A program made the translations under genes and the position numbers. Positions 63,056 to 64,000 of a DNA stretch of 64,000 bases are shown here, one piece after another; the first letter of the stretch is position 1; every line of letters begins with the position of its first letter. The notes under the pieces are model-generated. The model ran no database searches, was not told where the DNA came from, and saw nothing but the letters and a program-made list of their open reading frames with translations. Source of the DNA: Mrakia gelida (lineage: Eukaryota > Basidiomycota > Tremellomycetes > Cystofilobasidiales > Mrakiaceae); contig BRON01000008.1 of NCBI GenBank assembly GCA_024345305.1, forward strand, positions 186,001 to 250,000, written 5' to 3'.

Positions 63056-64000
63056 TCACCATATCGACTCCCAGCAGGTCTTCTTGTGCTGTTTCCAGTG
63101 AGCCTTTTGGTGTGCTGCCAAACCGAAGCGAAGGAAAGGAAGGAAAGTCAGTTCACGAAGGGACGAAGGAAGGGAGAGAGACGATGACAGACCTGGAGAG
63201 CAGTAGCGAAGTTGCTTGCACTGTGAAAGAGAGACGATAGGAAAGTCAGAAACTCGGTCTCGAGAGAGGAAGGAGGCCGAAGAGACGAGAAAGACGCGAC
63301 TCACCCTTCCGCCAGCCATCATTTCCTGACCGTCCTCCATCTCCTTACACTCCCCCAGCCCACTCCCCGCACAGCTCGTCCACGGCTGCTCGTCCCTCCA
63401 ATGCTTCCTCAGCCTCACACACGGCGTATGCTCGCACTGTCCACCGAGGAAGCTGGCGAGGTTCGCCGCCTCCTTGTACAGAGCCTCTCGCAGACTCGCA
63501 AACTGGGCGCTGTTGTCGGTGGCGGCGGACTGAGTGGTGATGTTGGCTTTGAGCCGCTGTATCGACTTCCCGAGTGTTGAAGCGGCGGAGGAGGTGATCT
63601 CGGGGGTGTAGGAGGTAGGAGGGGAGGAGAGGAAGATGAGGGACGAGACGATCTTGATCATCTTGTGAGCGTTGAAGGGGTAGGCGATGGAGGATCCGGT
63701 CTTCCAGGGTGTCTAAAGAGCGAGAGAGAATCACGTGGTTGTCAAATGACTGCTCCGAGGATATGTGAACGGCCGAGAACGAAAAAAAGAGAGACGCGTT
63801 GGAGCTCACAGAGTTTTCGATCCGACTGTTCAGATCCGCAAGAACAGCATCGGCGACGAGCATTAGCTTGATGAGAGAACTTGGCTGGGAAGTCTCTGTC
63901 CGAATGTAGCGAGCGAAATGTGGGAGAGCGAGGGGGTCCGACGCGACGGTTGAGAGGAGGAAGACTGAGTGGTCGAAAGTGGGAGAGTCGAGAACGAGGG
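63056..64000 (-). CDS. MYND-type zinc finger protein, 5' truncated, atypical finger
   Basis: The frame is open at the window edge. Exons 64000-63810, 63712-63305, 63220-63193 and 63114-63056 end in TGA. The visible N-terminal part is helical (SVFLLSTVASDPLAL, SLIKLMLVADAVLADLN, then AYPFNAHKMIKIVSSLIFLSS). The C-terminus has CEHTPCVRLRKHW, SCAGSGLGEC, CKQLRYCSP and AHQKAHWKQHKKTC, which is the MYND end pattern (YCS..CQ..HW..HK..C). The Cys before Q is His here, and the Cys three residues before CK is missing, so the site is incomplete or altered. MYND domains mediate protein contacts. The function of this protein is unknown. Confidence 0.72.

Overview
The window is nuclear DNA of a basidiomycete fungus, most likely a Pucciniomycotina red yeast or relative (Microbotryomycetes: Rhodotorula, Sporobolomyces or Leucosporidium type). 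This placement is inferred from very dense short introns (GTGAGT or GTTCGT donors, GCTGAC branch sites, mostly CAG acceptors), GC-rich codon choice and the gene repertoire. No search was run. Genes lie on both strands with short gaps. All gene models below were spliced by hand, and except where noted the exon phases close exactly on the stop codon.

Layout. 1-2988 (+) C-terminal part of a RAX2-like polarity protein. 3986-6155 (+) secreted GH128 glucanase-like enzyme. 7294-8072 (-) small membrane protein. 8388-10738 (+) exon-like region I could not join. 11322-12517 (+) coiled-coil protein. 13206-14869 (+) F-box-like protein. 15673-16954 (-) first of three four-TM (MARVEL-like) paralogues. 17779-18538 (-) DAD2 of the DASH complex. 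18988-20420 (-) ATG27, divergent from ARF6 at 20620-22357 (+). 23191-24825 (+) membrane protein. 25471-26674 (+) second four-TM paralogue. 27999-31335 (+) alpha-arrestin. 31795-39032 (-) CHD1 chromatin remodeller in about 30 exons. 39606-40866 (-) SnoaL/NTF2-like protein with an 8-nt microexon. 42005-45815 (+) WW-MyTH4-RhoGAP protein with a 10-nt microexon. 46609-47703 (-) second F-box-like paralogue. 48102-48982 (+) BET1-type SNARE. 49971-51841 (+) cysteine-rich single-TM surface protein with a PPSY tail. 52669-53938 (+) third four-TM paralogue. 54309-55310 (-) secreted very hydrophobic protein with two Kex2 sites. 56062-57957 (-) UCH37-type deubiquitinase, divergent from ERO1 at 58151-61361 (+). 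61877-62793 (+) GPI-type surface protein. 63056-64000 (-) 5'-truncated MYND-like protein.

There is no operon logic. Many products do serve membrane traffic and the cell surface: ARF6, BET1, ATG27, ERO1, arrestin, RAX2, RhoGAP and the four-TM family. The most unusual signals are the palindrome GACGCGTC (36 copies found by eye, mostly in introns and gaps), microexons of 5, 8 and 10 nt, an in-phase coiled-coil exon behind the RhoGAP gene, the dispersed four-TM family, and AAG 3' splice sites.
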